A stretch of DNA of 48,699 bases from Cesiribacter andamanensis AMV16 (lineage in GTDB: Bacteria > Bacteroidota > Bacteroidia > Cytophagales > Cyclobacteriaceae): assembly GCF_000348925.1 (NCBI RefSeq), contig NZ_AODQ01000018.1, forward strand, positions 1 through 48,699. The letters are read 5' to 3'. Below, in pieces: positions 25,762 through 33,362 of this stretch. The position numbers and the translations under genes are program-made. Within the stretch, counting starts at the first letter, position 1. Every line of letters starts with the position of its first letter. The notes beneath the pieces are model-generated. The model saw only the letters and a program-made list of their open reading frames with translations, was not told where the DNA came from and ran no database searches.

Positions 25762-25956
25762 TTATAGCTGCTCCAGTTGTTGCATTTGCTGGCGATAGGC
25801 CGCACGGATCCGTTCGCTACGGCGGGCAATCGAAGGTTTCTCGAAATGCGTGCGGGCACGCAGCTCTTTGAGCACACCTGTACGCTCGAATTTCTTCTTG
25901 AAACGCTTAAGCGCTCTGTCGATCGATTCGTTATCGTTGATGTTGATGACGATCAT
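25762..25956 (-). CDS. rpsU: 30S ribosomal protein bS21, SD-bearing paralogue
   Basis: 64 aa from ATG 25956. The longer frame to 26055 is rejected because the Shine-Dalgarno and promoter lie inside it. Family sequence is complete: [38 protein letters not shown], and a basic tail with Tyr54 (RAAYRQQ). In Bacteroidota bS21 helps cover the 3' end of 16S rRNA and so blocks Shine-Dalgarno pairing. This gene carries a perfect SD, which in Flavobacterium is known to let ribosomes lacking bS21 translate rpsU preferentially (autoregulation). It has its own promoter and terminator. A second bS21 gene, identical at 42 of 64 residues by my count, lies 125 bp upstream. Confidence 0.95.
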   Translation of the reverse strand: MIVININDNESIDRALKRFKKKFERTGVLKELRARTHFEKPSIARRSERIRAAYRQQMQQLEQL

Positions 25957-25964
25957 GCTTGAAA

Positions 25965-25974
25965 CACCTCCTTT
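25965..25974 (-). promoter_or_regulatory. Perfect Shine-Dalgarno of rpsU
   Basis: AAAGGAGGTG on the minus strand pairs over 10 nt with the 16S 3' end (CACCUCCUUU), 8 nt before the ATG. It also decides the start codon at 25956. No other gene start I inspected in the window has anything comparable, as expected for this phylum. Confidence 0.9.
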
Positions 25975-25989
25975 CGCAGTCAAAGTGCG

Positions 25990-26020
25990 CAAAAGTAGAT
26001 TTTTCAAAAATGATTCGCAA
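25990..26020 (-). promoter_or_regulatory. Promoter of the SD-bearing rpsU
   Basis: On the minus strand TTG (26020-26018) is followed after 20 bp by TACTTTTG (25997-25990), an exact TANNTTTG. The transcript would start about 25984, giving a leader of roughly 27 nt that is mostly the SD region. Confidence 0.55.
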
Positions 26021-26049
26021 GCGGGAAAGCTACAGGCGATAAAATAAAG

Positions 26050-26068
26050 GCTCACAGCGGGTGTGAGC
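26050..26068 (-). terminator. Hairpin between the two rpsU genes
   Basis: GCTCACA - 5 nt - TGTGAGC, 13 bp after the second rpsU stop, followed on the minus strand by CCTTTATTTTAT. It is a moderate terminator or attenuator separating the two paralogues. Confidence 0.5.
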
Positions 26069-26081
26069 GCTCAGCCGTCTA

Positions 26082-26276
26082 CTACTGCTGCTCCTGCTGC
26101 TGCATCTTCTGGCGATAGGCAGCTTTGATCTTTTCGGTGCGGCGGGCCACAGAAGGCTTCTCAAAGTACTGGCGGGCACGCAGTTCGGTAAGCGTACCGG
26201 CTCTTTGAGATTTTTTCTTCAGTCTTCTCAGCGCTCTGTCGATCGATTCGTTTTCTTTTACATTTACTATTAGCAT
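26082..26276 (-). CDS. 30S ribosomal protein bS21, paralogue without SD
   Basis: 64 aa from ATG 26276; a GTG two codons upstream (26282) is also in frame. It aligns without gaps to the neighbouring bS21 (42 of 64 identical): [35 protein letters not shown], and a tail with Tyr54 (KAAYRQK) and a Gln-rich end. All the core residues of the family are kept, so it is not a decaying copy. In contrast to its neighbour there is no purine-rich SD before the ATG (GCTAACGTATAGTGGGT). A -7-type box and an inverted repeat lie upstream. It may be an alternative bS21 used under particular conditions. Confidence 0.9.
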   Translation of the reverse strand: MLIVNVKENESIDRALRRLKKKSQRAGTLTELRARQYFEKPSVARRTEKIKAAYRQKMQQQEQQ

Positions 26277-26317
26277 ACCCACTATACGTTAGCGTTACAA
26301 TGAATTTTTTCAGGGCA

Positions 26318-26325
26318 CAAAGATA
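26318..26325 (-). promoter_or_regulatory. Candidate -7 box of the second rpsU
   Basis: TATCTTTG on the minus strand matches TANNTTTG exactly, 41 bp before the ATG. No clear TTTG is found at -33; an inverted repeat occupies the region just above that position. Confidence 0.5.
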
Positions 26326-26351
26326 GCCCCATCCTTTAGATAAGCCTAATT

Positions 26352-26372
26352 ATTTCGGAACAGTTCCGAAAT
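26352..26372. promoter_or_regulatory. Inverted repeat upstream of the second rpsU (possible operator)
   Basis: ATTTCGGAA - CAG - TTCCGAAAT is a perfect 9-bp inverted repeat. It lies 27 bp above the -7 box and after the terminator of the acyl-CoA dehydrogenase. Lacking a T-run of its own, it looks like a binding site for a dimeric regulator rather than a terminator. Confidence 0.45.
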
Positions 26373-26379
26373 TTTCTAG

Positions 26380-26429
26380 AAAAAGAGCCCATTTTAGGCC
26401 TCTCCGTTCCGGAAACGCCTAAAATGGGC
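26380..26429 (-). terminator. Terminator of the acyl-CoA dehydrogenase gene
   Basis: Perfect 13-bp arms GCCCATTTTAGGC (26387-26399) and GCCTAAAATGGGC (26417-26429) with a 17-nt loop, followed on the minus strand by TCTTTTT. It lies 27 bp after the stop codon. Confidence 0.85.
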
Positions 26430-26455
26430 CTGAAATTTTTACAAAAAGGGGGCGC

Positions 26456-27637
26456 CTATTTCAGCAACTGGCGGAAAATAACCAGTTTCTGGATCTCGGA
26501 CGTACCCTCCCCGATGGTGCACAGCTTGGAGTCGCGGTAGTGCTTCTCTACCGGATAATCCTTGGTGTAGCCGTAGCCGCCAAAAATCTGCACTGCTTCC
26601 GTAGAAAGCTCCACGGCTACTTCGGAGGCAAAATACTTGGCCATGGCCGATTCTTTGGTTACCGGCTTGTTCTCGTTCTTCAGCGCTGCCGCCTGAAAGG
26701 TAAGCAGCGTAGCGGCCTCCAGCTTGGTGGCCATATCGGCCAGCTTAAAGGCAATGCCCTGAAAACTGGAAATGGGCTGGTTAAACTGCTGCCGCTCTTT
26801 GGAGTAGGCCACAGAGGCCTCCAGCGCCCCCTTGGCAATGCCCAGGCTTAGGGCTGCAATGGAAATGCGGCCGCCATCCAGGATCTTCATGGCCTGGATA
26901 AAACCTTCGCCTAGCTCGCCCAGCACATTTTCTTTGGGCACTTTGCAGTCTTCAAAAATAAGCTCGGTGGTTTCTGAGGCGCGCATGCCCAGCTTGTCTT
27001 CCTTGCGGCCGGCACTAAAGCCGGGGGTGCCTTTTTCAATCACAAAGGCTGTCATGCCGCGGGAATCACCCACCTCACCAGTACGCACGATCACCACGGC
27101 CACCTGTCCGGATTTGCCGTGGGTAATAAAGTTCTTGGCACCGTTAATAAGATAATGGTCGCCCATATCCTTGGCCACGGTTCTCATATTGCCAGCGTCA
27201 GAGCCGGTATTGGGCTCGGTAAGGCCCCAGGCGCCAATCCATTCGCCGGTAGCCAGCTTGGGCAAATAGCGCCGCTTTTGCTCTTCGCTGCCAAACATTA
27301 GAATGTGGTTGGTGCACAACGAATTGTGAGCTGCCATAGACAGACCGATAGCGCCGTCAAATTTAGACAACTCCATGAGCGCAGTTACGTATTCAAAATA
27401 GCCGAAGCCAGAACCGCCGTATTCGTGTGGCACCAGCACCCCCATTAGGCCCAATTCGCCCATTTTGCGAAAAAGCTCAACCGGAAAGTGCTGTTGATCG
27501 TCCCACTCCCGGCGATAAGGCTCAATTTCCCGGCGCGCAAAGTCGTTGATCATGTCAACAATCATGCGCTGATTTTCGTTGTAGTCGAAGTTCATGCCGG
27601 CCTGAGCCGCTTGGTGAAAAATAGTTTCTTCTGTCAT
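26456..27637 (-). CDS. Acyl-CoA dehydrogenase
   Basis: 393 aa from ATG 27637; ATG 27595 (379 aa, [11 protein letters not shown]) is also reasonable, and the frame opens at 27679. It is an FAD enzyme that makes the alpha-beta double bond in acyl-CoA during fatty acid or branched-chain amino acid breakdown. Family motifs are intact: [19 protein letters not shown] (FAD contact), [12 protein letters not shown], and near the end [19 protein letters not shown] then [17 protein letters not shown], where E377 is the catalytic base. The pattern resembles short-chain/butyryl-type enzymes, but chain length cannot be fixed. It has its own terminator and is divergent from ugd. Confidence 0.93.
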   Translation of the reverse strand: MTEETIFHQAAQAGMNFDYNENQRMIVDMINDFARREIEPYRREWDDQQHFPVELFRKMGELGLMGVLVPHEYGGSGFGYFEYVTALMELSKFDGAIGLSMAAHNSLCTNHILMFGSEEQKRRYLPKLATGEWIGAWGLTEPNTGSDAGNMRTVAKDMGDHYLINGAKNFITHGKSGQVAVVIVRTGEVGDSRGMTAFVIEKGTPGFSAGRKEDKLGMRASETTELIFEDCKVPKENVLGELGEGFIQAMKILDGGRISIAALSLGIAKGALEASVAYSKERQQFNQPISSFQGIAFKLADMATKLEAATLLTFQAAALKNENKPVTKESAMAKYFASEVAVELSTEAVQIFGGYGYTKDYPVEKHYRDSKLCTIGEGTSEIQKLVIFRQLLK

Positions 27638-27725
27638 CTTGCTAAAGTAAGAAAATAGCAGCAATTGGCAAACTAACATTCGTTCGTACCGTAAAAAGGA
27701 AACTCAACCCTTAGAACATAAAAAT

Positions 27726-27768
27726 TTTGGTTTTATCGTTCAGAATCTGATAGCTTTGTAACAAAGCT
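27726..27768 (+). promoter_or_regulatory. Promoter of the nucleotide-sugar operon with overlapping palindrome
   Basis: TTTG (27726-27729) and TAGCTTTG (27751-27758) match the -33/-7 consensus with a 21-bp gap. The -7 box forms the left arm of AGCTTTG - TAA - CAAAGCT (27752-27768), a perfect 7-bp inverted repeat that would cover the start region, so a repressor could sit there. The leader to ugd would be about 65 nt. Confidence 0.6.
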
Positions 27769-27830
27769 TGCTTAAATAGTATTTAACCGCTTTTATTTTT
27801 TAATCAACCAATAAAATAATCCGCTGATTT

Positions 27831-29168
27831 ATGAGAATTGCAGTAGTTGGCACAGGCTATGTTGGCCTAGTAACCGGAACTTGCTTTGCCGAAACCGGCA
27901 ACCACGTAACCTGCGTAGACATTGACGAGCGCAAGGTAAACAAGCTCCGCAGTGGTAAGATCACCATTTATGAGCCAGGCCTGGATGTGCTCTTTGAGCG
28001 CAACATCAAACAAAAGCGTCTGGAATTTACCACCGATCTGGCCGAAGGCATCAAAGGCGCGGAGATCATCTTCCTTGCCCTGCCAACCCCTCCCGGCGAA
28101 GACGGCTCTGCCGACCTTAAATATATCCTGAAAGTGGCCGACGATCTGGGCCCCCTGCTGGATAAATACACCATTATTGTAGATAAGAGCACCGTGCCCG
28201 TTGGTACGGCCGAAAAAGTGCGGGACCGCATTGCTGCCAATGCTACTGTAGAGTTCGATGTGGTATCCAACCCCGAGTTCCTACGCGAAGGTGTGGCCGT
28301 GGAAGACTTCATGAAGCCCGACCGTGTGGTGATTGGCACCGAGTCTGCCAAGGCCCGCAAGAAAATGGAGCAGCTGTATGCGCCGCTGGTACGCCAGGGC
28401 AACCCGGTGATCTTTATGGACGAGCGCTCTGCCGAGCTCACCAAGTATGCGGCCAACTCCTTCCTGGCCACCAAGATCACCTTCATGAACGAGATTGCCA
28501 ACCTGTGCGAACTGCTGGGCGCCGATGTAGACGCCGTACGCCGTGGTGTGGGTACCGACAGCCGCATTGGCAAGCGCTTCCTGTTTGCCGGTATTGGCTA
28601 TGGCGGTAGCTGCTTCCCCAAAGATGTGCAGGCCCTGGCCCGCTCTTCTGATGATGTCAACTACGACTTCAAGATCCTGGATGCGGTAATGGATGTAAAC
28701 CAGCAGCAGAAAACCAAGCTGATCCCGCAGGTGAAGGAGTATTTTGATGGCGACCTTGCCGGCAAAACCATTGCCATCTGGGGTCTGTCCTTTAAGCCCT
28801 ATACCGACGATATCCGCGAAGCACCAGCCCTGTATAATATAGAGGAGCTGCTGGCTGCCGGCGCCAAGGTGAAAGCCTACGATCCGGAAGGCATGGAAAA
28901 TGTGCGCGAGATCATGGGCGACCGCATTTCAATGTGCGAGAACATGTATGATTGCATTGATGGCTGCGATGCCCTGATGATCATGACCGAGTGGCCGGTA
29001 TTCCGCACCCCTGAGTTTGATCAGCTGAGCGAAAAACTGAGCAACAAGGTGATTTTTGACGGCCGTAACCTCTACGAGCCTGAGCAAATGAAAGAACTGG
29101 GCTATACTTATGTAAGCATAGGTCGCCAAACGGTTAATCCAAAAGTAAAAAAAGCAGTACATGCCTAA
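27831..29168 (+). CDS. ugd: UDP-glucose 6-dehydrogenase
   Basis: 445 aa. It oxidises UDP-glucose twice to UDP-glucuronate with NAD. The N-terminal Rossmann motif [21 protein letters not shown] is complete, [14 protein letters not shown] and [11 protein letters not shown] follow, and the catalytic C261 is in [16 protein letters not shown]. The C-terminal [17 protein letters not shown] segment binds the nucleotide sugar. It is the first gene of a four-gene operon and overlaps the next gene, UDP-glucuronate decarboxylase, by 8 bp; product and substrate connect directly. Confidence 0.96.
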   Translation: MRIAVVGTGYVGLVTGTCFAETGNHVTCVDIDERKVNKLRSGKITIYEPGLDVLFERNIKQKRLEFTTDLAEGIKGAEIIFLALPTPPGEDGSADLKYILKVADDLGPLLDKYTIIVDKSTVPVGTAEKVRDRIAANATVEFDVVSNPEFLREGVAVEDFMKPDRVVIGTESAKARKKMEQLYAPLVRQGNPVIFMDERSAELTKYAANSFLATKITFMNEIANLCELLGADVDAVRRGVGTDSRIGKRFLFAGIGYGGSCFPKDVQALARSSDDVNYDFKILDAVMDVNQQQKTKLIPQVKEYFDGDLAGKTIAIWGLSFKPYTDDIREAPALYNIEELLAAGAKVKAYDPEGMENVREIMGDRISMCENMYDCIDGCDALMIMTEWPVFRTPEFDQLSEKLSNKVIFDGRNLYEPEQMKELGYTYVSIGRQTVNPKVKKAVHA

Positions 29169-30126
29169 GGAAAAAGTTTTAGTGACCGGAGGTGCGGGTT
29201 TTTTGGGCTCGCACCTCTGTGATCGCTTCATCAAGGAAGGCTATCATGTGATTGCCATGGACAACCTCATCACAGGCTCCATGGAAAACATTGAGCACCT
29301 GATGGGCCATCCCGATTTTGAGTACTACCACTGCGATGTGAGCAAGTTTGTACATGTGCCCGGTGAGCTCAAGTACATTCTGCACTTTGCCTCTCCGGCC
29401 AGCCCAATTGATTACCTGAAGATGCCCATTCAGACCCTGAAGGTGGGCTCACTGGGTACGCATAACCTGCTGGGCCTGGCCAAGGCCAAAGGCGCCCGCA
29501 TGCTCATTGCCTCTACCTCGGAGGTATACGGCGATCCGCTGGAGCACCCGCAGAAAGAAACCTACTGGGGCAATGTAAACCCGGTGGGCCCGCGTGGGGT
29601 GTATGACGAAGCCAAGCGCTTTCAGGAAGCCATGACCATGGCCTACCATACCTACCATGGCCTGGAAACCCGCATTGTGCGCATCTTTAACACCTATGGT
29701 CCGCGCATGCGCCTGGATGATGGCCGCGTGCTGCCTGCCTTTGTAAGCCAGGCCCTGCGGGGCGAGGACCTCACCGTATTTGGCGATGGCACCCAAACCC
29801 GCTCCTTCTGCTATGTAGATGACCTGGTAGAAGGCATTTACCGCCTGCTGCTGAGCGACTACGCCTATCCGGTTAACATTGGCAACCCCTCGGAGATCAC
29901 CATAGGCGAGTTTGCCGAGGAGATCATTCGCCTGACGGGTACCGATCAGAAGGTGATCTACAAGCCGCTGCCGCAGGACGATCCCAAGCAGCGCCAGCCG
30001 GATATTTCCGTAGCGCGCGAGGTGCTGGGCTGGGAGCCCAAGTACAGCCGTGCCGAAGGCCTGCAACCCACCCTTGAATATTTTAAGAAAAAGGTATTAC
30101 AGAAGCCTCAGCTGAATGAAGCCTAA
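29161..30126 (+). CDS. UDP-glucuronate decarboxylase (UDP-xylose synthase)
   Basis: 321 aa extended short-chain dehydrogenase. It converts UDP-glucuronate to UDP-xylose. NAD-binding [14 protein letters not shown] (10-23), catalytic T/S/E segment STSEVYGDP (around 118-125) and Y148xxxK152 (GVYDEAK) are present. The [11 protein letters not shown] and [17 protein letters not shown] stretches are the decarboxylase (UXS) branch signatures rather than those of epimerases. It overlaps ugd by 8 bp and galE by 11 bp, so the three are translationally coupled. UDP-xylose would feed a polysaccharide or glycan whose transferases are outside this window. Confidence 0.93.
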   Translation: MPKEKVLVTGGAGFLGSHLCDRFIKEGYHVIAMDNLITGSMENIEHLMGHPDFEYYHCDVSKFVHVPGELKYILHFASPASPIDYLKMPIQTLKVGSLGTHNLLGLAKAKGARMLIASTSEVYGDPLEHPQKETYWGNVNPVGPRGVYDEAKRFQEAMTMAYHTYHGLETRIVRIFNTYGPRMRLDDGRVLPAFVSQALRGEDLTVFGDGTQTRSFCYVDDLVEGIYRLLLSDYAYPVNIGNPSEITIGEFAEEIIRLTGTDQKVIYKPLPQDDPKQRQPDISVAREVLGWEPKYSRAEGLQPTLEYFKKKVLQKPQLNEA

Positions 30127-31153
30127 GATCCTTGTAACCGGCGGCGCCGGCTATATAGGCTCACACACAGCCGTAGCACTTGCTGCGGCTGGGTATGAGC
30201 CTATTTTGGTTGATAACTTTGCCAACTCATCGGAAAAAGTGCTGCAGGGCCTGGCCCAGATCCTGCAGTACAAGCCCGCCTTTTATGAGGCCGATTGTAC
30301 CGACCGCTCCGCTATGGAGGCCATCTTTCAAAAAGAAAGCAACCTTAAGGGGGTAATTCACTTTGCCGCCTACAAAGCCGTGGGCGAGTCGGTGGCCGAG
30401 CCCCTCAAGTACTACCACAACAACCTGGATTCGCTGCTGGTGCTGCTGGACCTGATGCAGCAGTACGGGGTAGCCGAGCTGGTCTTTTCCTCTTCATGCA
30501 CCGTCTACGGCCAGCCCGATGCGCTGCCCGTTACCGAGCAAAGCCCCATCAAACCGGCCAATTCACCCTATGGACGCACCAAGCAGATCTGCGAGGATAT
30601 TCTGCAGGATGCGGTAAGCAGTGGCCGCAAGTTAAAAGCGGTAGCCCTGCGCTACTTTAATCCTGTAGGCGCTCACCCCAGCGCCCTCATTGGCGAGCTG
30701 CCCAATGGGGTGCCCAACAACCTGATCCCCTTTGTGACCCAGACCGCCGCCGGCCTGCGCCAAAAGCTTACGGTATTTGGCGAGGATTACAACACCCCTG
30801 ACGGCACCTGCGTGCGGGACTATATTCATGTGATGGACCTGGCCGATGCCCACATCAGAGCCTTTGAGTATCTGCGGGATACAGCAGAAAACTCCTTTTA
30901 TGATGTGGTGAATGTAGGCACCGGGCAGGGCAATACGGTTTTAGAAGTAATTCGTACCTTTGAGGCTGTAAGCGGCCAGTCGCTCAACTATCAGATAGGC
31001 CCCCGCCGCCCCGGCGATGTGGAAAAGGTATGGGCCGATGTAGGCAAAGCCAACAAGGTACTTGGCTGGCAGACCCAACACTCGCTGGAAGATGCCCTGC
31101 GGGACTCCTGGCGCTGGCAGCAAAAGATAACAGCTGAACAGAAAAATGGATAA
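30116..31153 (+). CDS. galE: UDP-glucose 4-epimerase
   Basis: 345 aa, normal GalE length. It interconverts UDP-glucose and UDP-galactose. [12 protein letters not shown] (9-20) binds NAD; the catalytic Ser/Thr segment FSSSCTVYG (124-132) and Y152xxxK156 (PYGRTK) are intact. The [17 protein letters not shown] motif and [18 protein letters not shown] are GalE-specific. In this operon context it could also act on other UDP-hexoses or hexuronates, which sequence alone cannot decide. It overlaps its upstream gene by 11 bp and rfbB by 8 bp. Confidence 0.94.
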   Translation: MKPKILVTGGAGYIGSHTAVALAAAGYEPILVDNFANSSEKVLQGLAQILQYKPAFYEADCTDRSAMEAIFQKESNLKGVIHFAAYKAVGESVAEPLKYYHNNLDSLLVLLDLMQQYGVAELVFSSSCTVYGQPDALPVTEQSPIKPANSPYGRTKQICEDILQDAVSSGRKLKAVALRYFNPVGAHPSALIGELPNGVPNNLIPFVTQTAAGLRQKLTVFGEDYNTPDGTCVRDYIHVMDLADAHIRAFEYLRDTAENSFYDVVNVGTGQGNTVLEVIRTFEAVSGQSLNYQIGPRRPGDVEKVWADVGKANKVLGWQTQHSLEDALRDSWRWQQKITAEQKNG

Positions 31154-32204
31154 GCACATCCTCATTACCGGCGGCGCCGGCTTTATAGGGTCCCATGTGG
31201 TGCGCCTGTTTGTGACCAGGTATCCCCGGTACCGCATCATCAACCTGGATGCCCTTACCTATGCGGGCAACCTGGAGAATCTCAAAGACATTGAAGAGCG
31301 GGAAAATTACCAGTTTGTAAAGGCCGATATCTGCGATGCCGGAGAGATGAACCGGATCTTTGCGGAATATGGGATTACCGATGTTATTCACCTGGCGGCC
31401 GAATCGCATGTAGACCGCTCCATTGCCGACCCCATGGCCTTTATCATGACCAATGTGGTAGGCACGGTTAACCTGCTGAATGCCGCCCGCATGGCCTGGC
31501 AGGGCGAATATGAGAAGCACCGCTTTTATCATGTAAGCACCGATGAGGTGTACGGCTCCCTGCACGATGGCGGCTATTTTGTAGAGACCACCCCTTACGA
31601 TCCGCAGTCGCCCTACTCGGCCTCCAAGGCTTCATCCGACCATTTTGTGCGGGCCTATGCCAATACGTACGGCATGCAAACGGTGATCAGCAACTGCTCC
31701 AACAACTATGGGCCAAATCACTTCCCGGAAAAGCTCATTCCCCTCTGCATCCACAACATCAAAAGCAATAAACCCCTGCCCATTTACGGCAAGGGCGAAA
31801 ATGTGCGGGATTGGCTCTATGTGGTAGACCACGCCCGGGCCATTGATGTGGTATTCCACAAAGGGGCCAGCGGCGAAACCTACAACATTGGCGGCTTCAA
31901 CGAGTGGAAGAATATTGACATTGTACGCCTGCTCTGCCAGGTAATGGACCGCAAGCTGGGCCGCCCCGAAGGGGAGTCCGAAAAGCTCATCACCTTTGTA
32001 AAAGACCGGGCCGGCCATGACCTGCGCTACGCCATCGATGCCAGCAAGATCATGCATGAACTGGGCTGGCAGCCCTCCCTGCAGTTTGAAGAGGGCATTG
32101 AAAAAACCGTAGACTGGTACCTGCAAAATGAGGAGTGGCTCACCCACGTAACCTCCGGCAGCTATCAGGATTATTACAGCCAGCAGTACGAGGGGAGAGG
32201 TTAG
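31146..32204 (+). CDS. rfbB: dTDP-glucose 4,6-dehydratase
   Basis: 352 aa. It removes water from dTDP-glucose to give the 4-keto-6-deoxy intermediate of dTDP-rhamnose and related sugars. ITGGAGFIGSHVVR (7-20), the dehydratase triad T132-D133-E134 (HVSTDEVYGSL) and Y157xxxK161 (SPYSASKAS) are present, with NCSNNYGPNHFPEKLIP downstream. The other rhamnose genes (rmlA, rmlC, rmlD) are not in the window. The stop codon lies inside a GGTTAGA repeat, so the final residues (EGRG) are encoded by repeat sequence. A terminator follows about 50 bp later. Confidence 0.94.
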   Translation: MDKHILITGGAGFIGSHVVRLFVTRYPRYRIINLDALTYAGNLENLKDIEERENYQFVKADICDAGEMNRIFAEYGITDVIHLAAESHVDRSIADPMAFIMTNVVGTVNLLNAARMAWQGEYEKHRFYHVSTDEVYGSLHDGGYFVETTPYDPQSPYSASKASSDHFVRAYANTYGMQTVISNCSNNYGPNHFPEKLIPLCIHNIKSNKPLPIYGKGENVRDWLYVVDHARAIDVVFHKGASGETYNIGGFNEWKNIDIVRLLCQVMDRKLGRPEGESEKLITFVKDRAGHDLRYAIDASKIMHELGWQPSLQFEEGIEKTVDWYLQNEEWLTHVTSGSYQDYYSQQYEGRG

Positions 32205-32250
32205 AGGTTAGAGGTTAGAAGCTAGAAGATAGAAGCTAGAAGATAGAAGG
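32191..32250 (+). repeat. Purine-rich tandem repeat at the rfbB stop codon
   Basis: GAGGTTA is repeated three times, then the 14-nt unit AGAAGCTAGAAGAT twice. The rfbB stop (32202-32204) is inside the first units. The complementary pyrimidine tract lies at 32399-32427. Confidence 0.75.
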
Positions 32251-32252
32251 GT

Positions 32253-32281
32253 CTGGTGGGGAGAAACCATCAGGCCTTTTT
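32253..32281 (+). terminator. Terminator of the nucleotide-sugar operon
   Basis: CTGGTGG - GGAGAAA - CCATCAG (one G.U pair) followed by GCC and a run of T. Confidence 0.6.
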
Positions 32282-32349
32282 CATTTATAACCAAAAATGC
32301 CCAATTTGTGTCTATAGGCTAGAATAGGCCGCCAGTGGAGCTAAGATCC

Positions 32350-32427
32350 ATTGTTCAATGTTCATTGTTCATTGTTCATTGTTCAATGTTCATTGTCTAA
32401 CTTCTAACTTCTATCCTCTAACCTCTT
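32350..32427 (+). repeat. ATTGTTCA tandem repeats and pyrimidine tract before the SRPBCC gene
   Basis: About six degenerate copies of an 8-nt unit (TTGTTCAT/TTGTTCAA, 32350-32397) lead into TCTAACTTCTAACTTCTATC and CTCTAACCTCTTC, the complement of the purine repeat after rfbB. The next start codon is 8 bases further on. The spacer 32282-32349 shows nothing recognisable. Confidence 0.7.
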
Positions 32428-32434
32428 CAAAACC

Positions 32435-32872
32435 ATGAAGCTTATTCTGCAAACCGACGTAAACCAACCCCTCCGCCAGGTTGCAGCAGGCTTTGGTGAA
32501 CCGCTGCTCCGGGCCCTGGCACCCCCTTTCCCCAGGCTTAAGCTGCTGCGCTACGATGGCAACAAACTTGGTAATATCGTTATCTTCGAGCTGCACTTTG
32601 GCATAACAAAGCAGCGCTGGATCAGCGAGATCATTGCCGATGGCGAAAGCCAACAGGAGTGGTACTTTGTGGATGAAGGCCGGGAGCTGCCCAAGCCCCT
32701 TACCTACTGGCGCCACCGCCACCGTCTGCTGGCCCTGCCGGAAGGGGGTACCCGCATTGTGGATGATATCACCTACTCTAGCGGCAACAGCCTGCTAAAC
32801 CTGATTCTTTACCCGGCCCTACTGGCGCAATTCCTGTACCGCAAACCGGTGTATAAGAAGTTTTTTGCCTAG
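32435..32872 (+). CDS. SRPBCC-fold protein
   Basis: 145 aa, soluble. The pattern MKLILQTDVNQPLRQVAAGF..., with an early helix, a run of beta-strands (IVIFELHFG, EWYFVDEGRELP, HRLLALPEGGTRIVDDITYSS) and a long amphipathic C-terminal helix (LLNLILYPALLAQFLYRKPVYKKFF), is that of the START/SRPBCC ligand-binding fold. The ligand is unknown. It comes directly after the pyrimidine-rich repeat and precedes the pterin dehydratase by 46 bp; a joint transcript is plausible but no functional link is evident. Confidence 0.7.
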   Translation: MKLILQTDVNQPLRQVAAGFGEPLLRALAPPFPRLKLLRYDGNKLGNIVIFELHFGITKQRWISEIIADGESQQEWYFVDEGRELPKPLTYWRHRHRLLALPEGGTRIVDDITYSSGNSLLNLILYPALLAQFLYRKPVYKKFFA

Positions 32873-32918
32873 CGTTTTTTCTATCCGTGATTATTAACCC
32901 CTCTTAACCCCATCCCCT

Positions 32919-33152
32919 ATGTGGCAGGAACAAAACAACCAACTTACCCGCAGCTTCGAATTCAGCGATTTTTCCGAAGCCTGGGCCTTTATGAACCGTG
33001 TGGCCCTGCTGGCTGAGAAAATGGACCATCACCCCAACTGGAGCAATGTGTACAACAAAGTAGAGATTGCCCTTACCAGCCATGATGCCGGTAACACCAT
33101 CACCGAGCGCGACCACAAGCTGGCCATGGCCATCGACAAGCTGCTGGCCTAA
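32919..33152 (+). CDS. 4a-hydroxytetrahydrobiopterin dehydratase
   Basis: 77 aa pterin-4a-carbinolamine dehydratase. It dehydrates 4a-hydroxytetrahydropterin formed by aromatic amino acid hydroxylases. The family signature is complete: [18 protein letters not shown] with the two catalytic histidines, [22 protein letters not shown], and AMAIDKLL at the C-terminus. It lacks the first 15-20 residues of many homologues, but the short form is regular in Bacteroidota. No phenylalanine hydroxylase gene lies nearby. Confidence 0.92.
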   Translation: MWQEQNNQLTRSFEFSDFSEAWAFMNRVALLAEKMDHHPNWSNVYNKVEIALTSHDAGNTITERDHKLAMAIDKLLA

Positions 33153-33162
33153 GCCTGCGTCC

Positions 33163-33256
33163 GTCGTGGCCCGACTCCCAGTCGTGCCACGACTCAACTA
33201 TCCCTGGAGGTGATGGCGTAAACGAGTGGTGGCACGACTTGGCGTCGTGCCACCAC
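33163..33256. repeat. GTCGTGCCAC-type hairpin repeats
   Basis: Two hairpins built from one motif. GTCGTGGC (33163-33170) pairs with GCCACGAC (33186-33193). GTGGTGGCACGAC (33226-33238) pairs perfectly with GTCGTGCCACCAC (33244-33256) around a 5-nt loop. No T-run follows, so they are not classical terminators. Confidence 0.75.
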
Positions 33257-33349
33257 CTGGCTCCTGGCACTATCTTCCCCCTTTCCCCTGACAATTTTCC
33301 AGCTCCACTCCTAAACACCCCTGCTATATACAGGTTGCTCTTAATTGCG

Positions 33350-33357
33350 TACCTTTG
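33350..33357 (+). promoter_or_regulatory. Candidate -7 box at the rsmI start
   Basis: TACCTTTG is an exact TANNTTTG, ending only 5 bp before the rsmI ATG. If active, transcription would begin at or near the start codon (leaderless mRNA). No -33 element at proper distance was found. Confidence 0.35.
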
Positions 33358-33362
33358 ATCCC

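Noticed and set aside
25957-26055. N-terminal extension of bS21 (97 aa frame)
   Set aside because: The extension covers the promoter and the Shine-Dalgarno and adds a hydrophobic Cys-rich stretch absent from all bS21 proteins.
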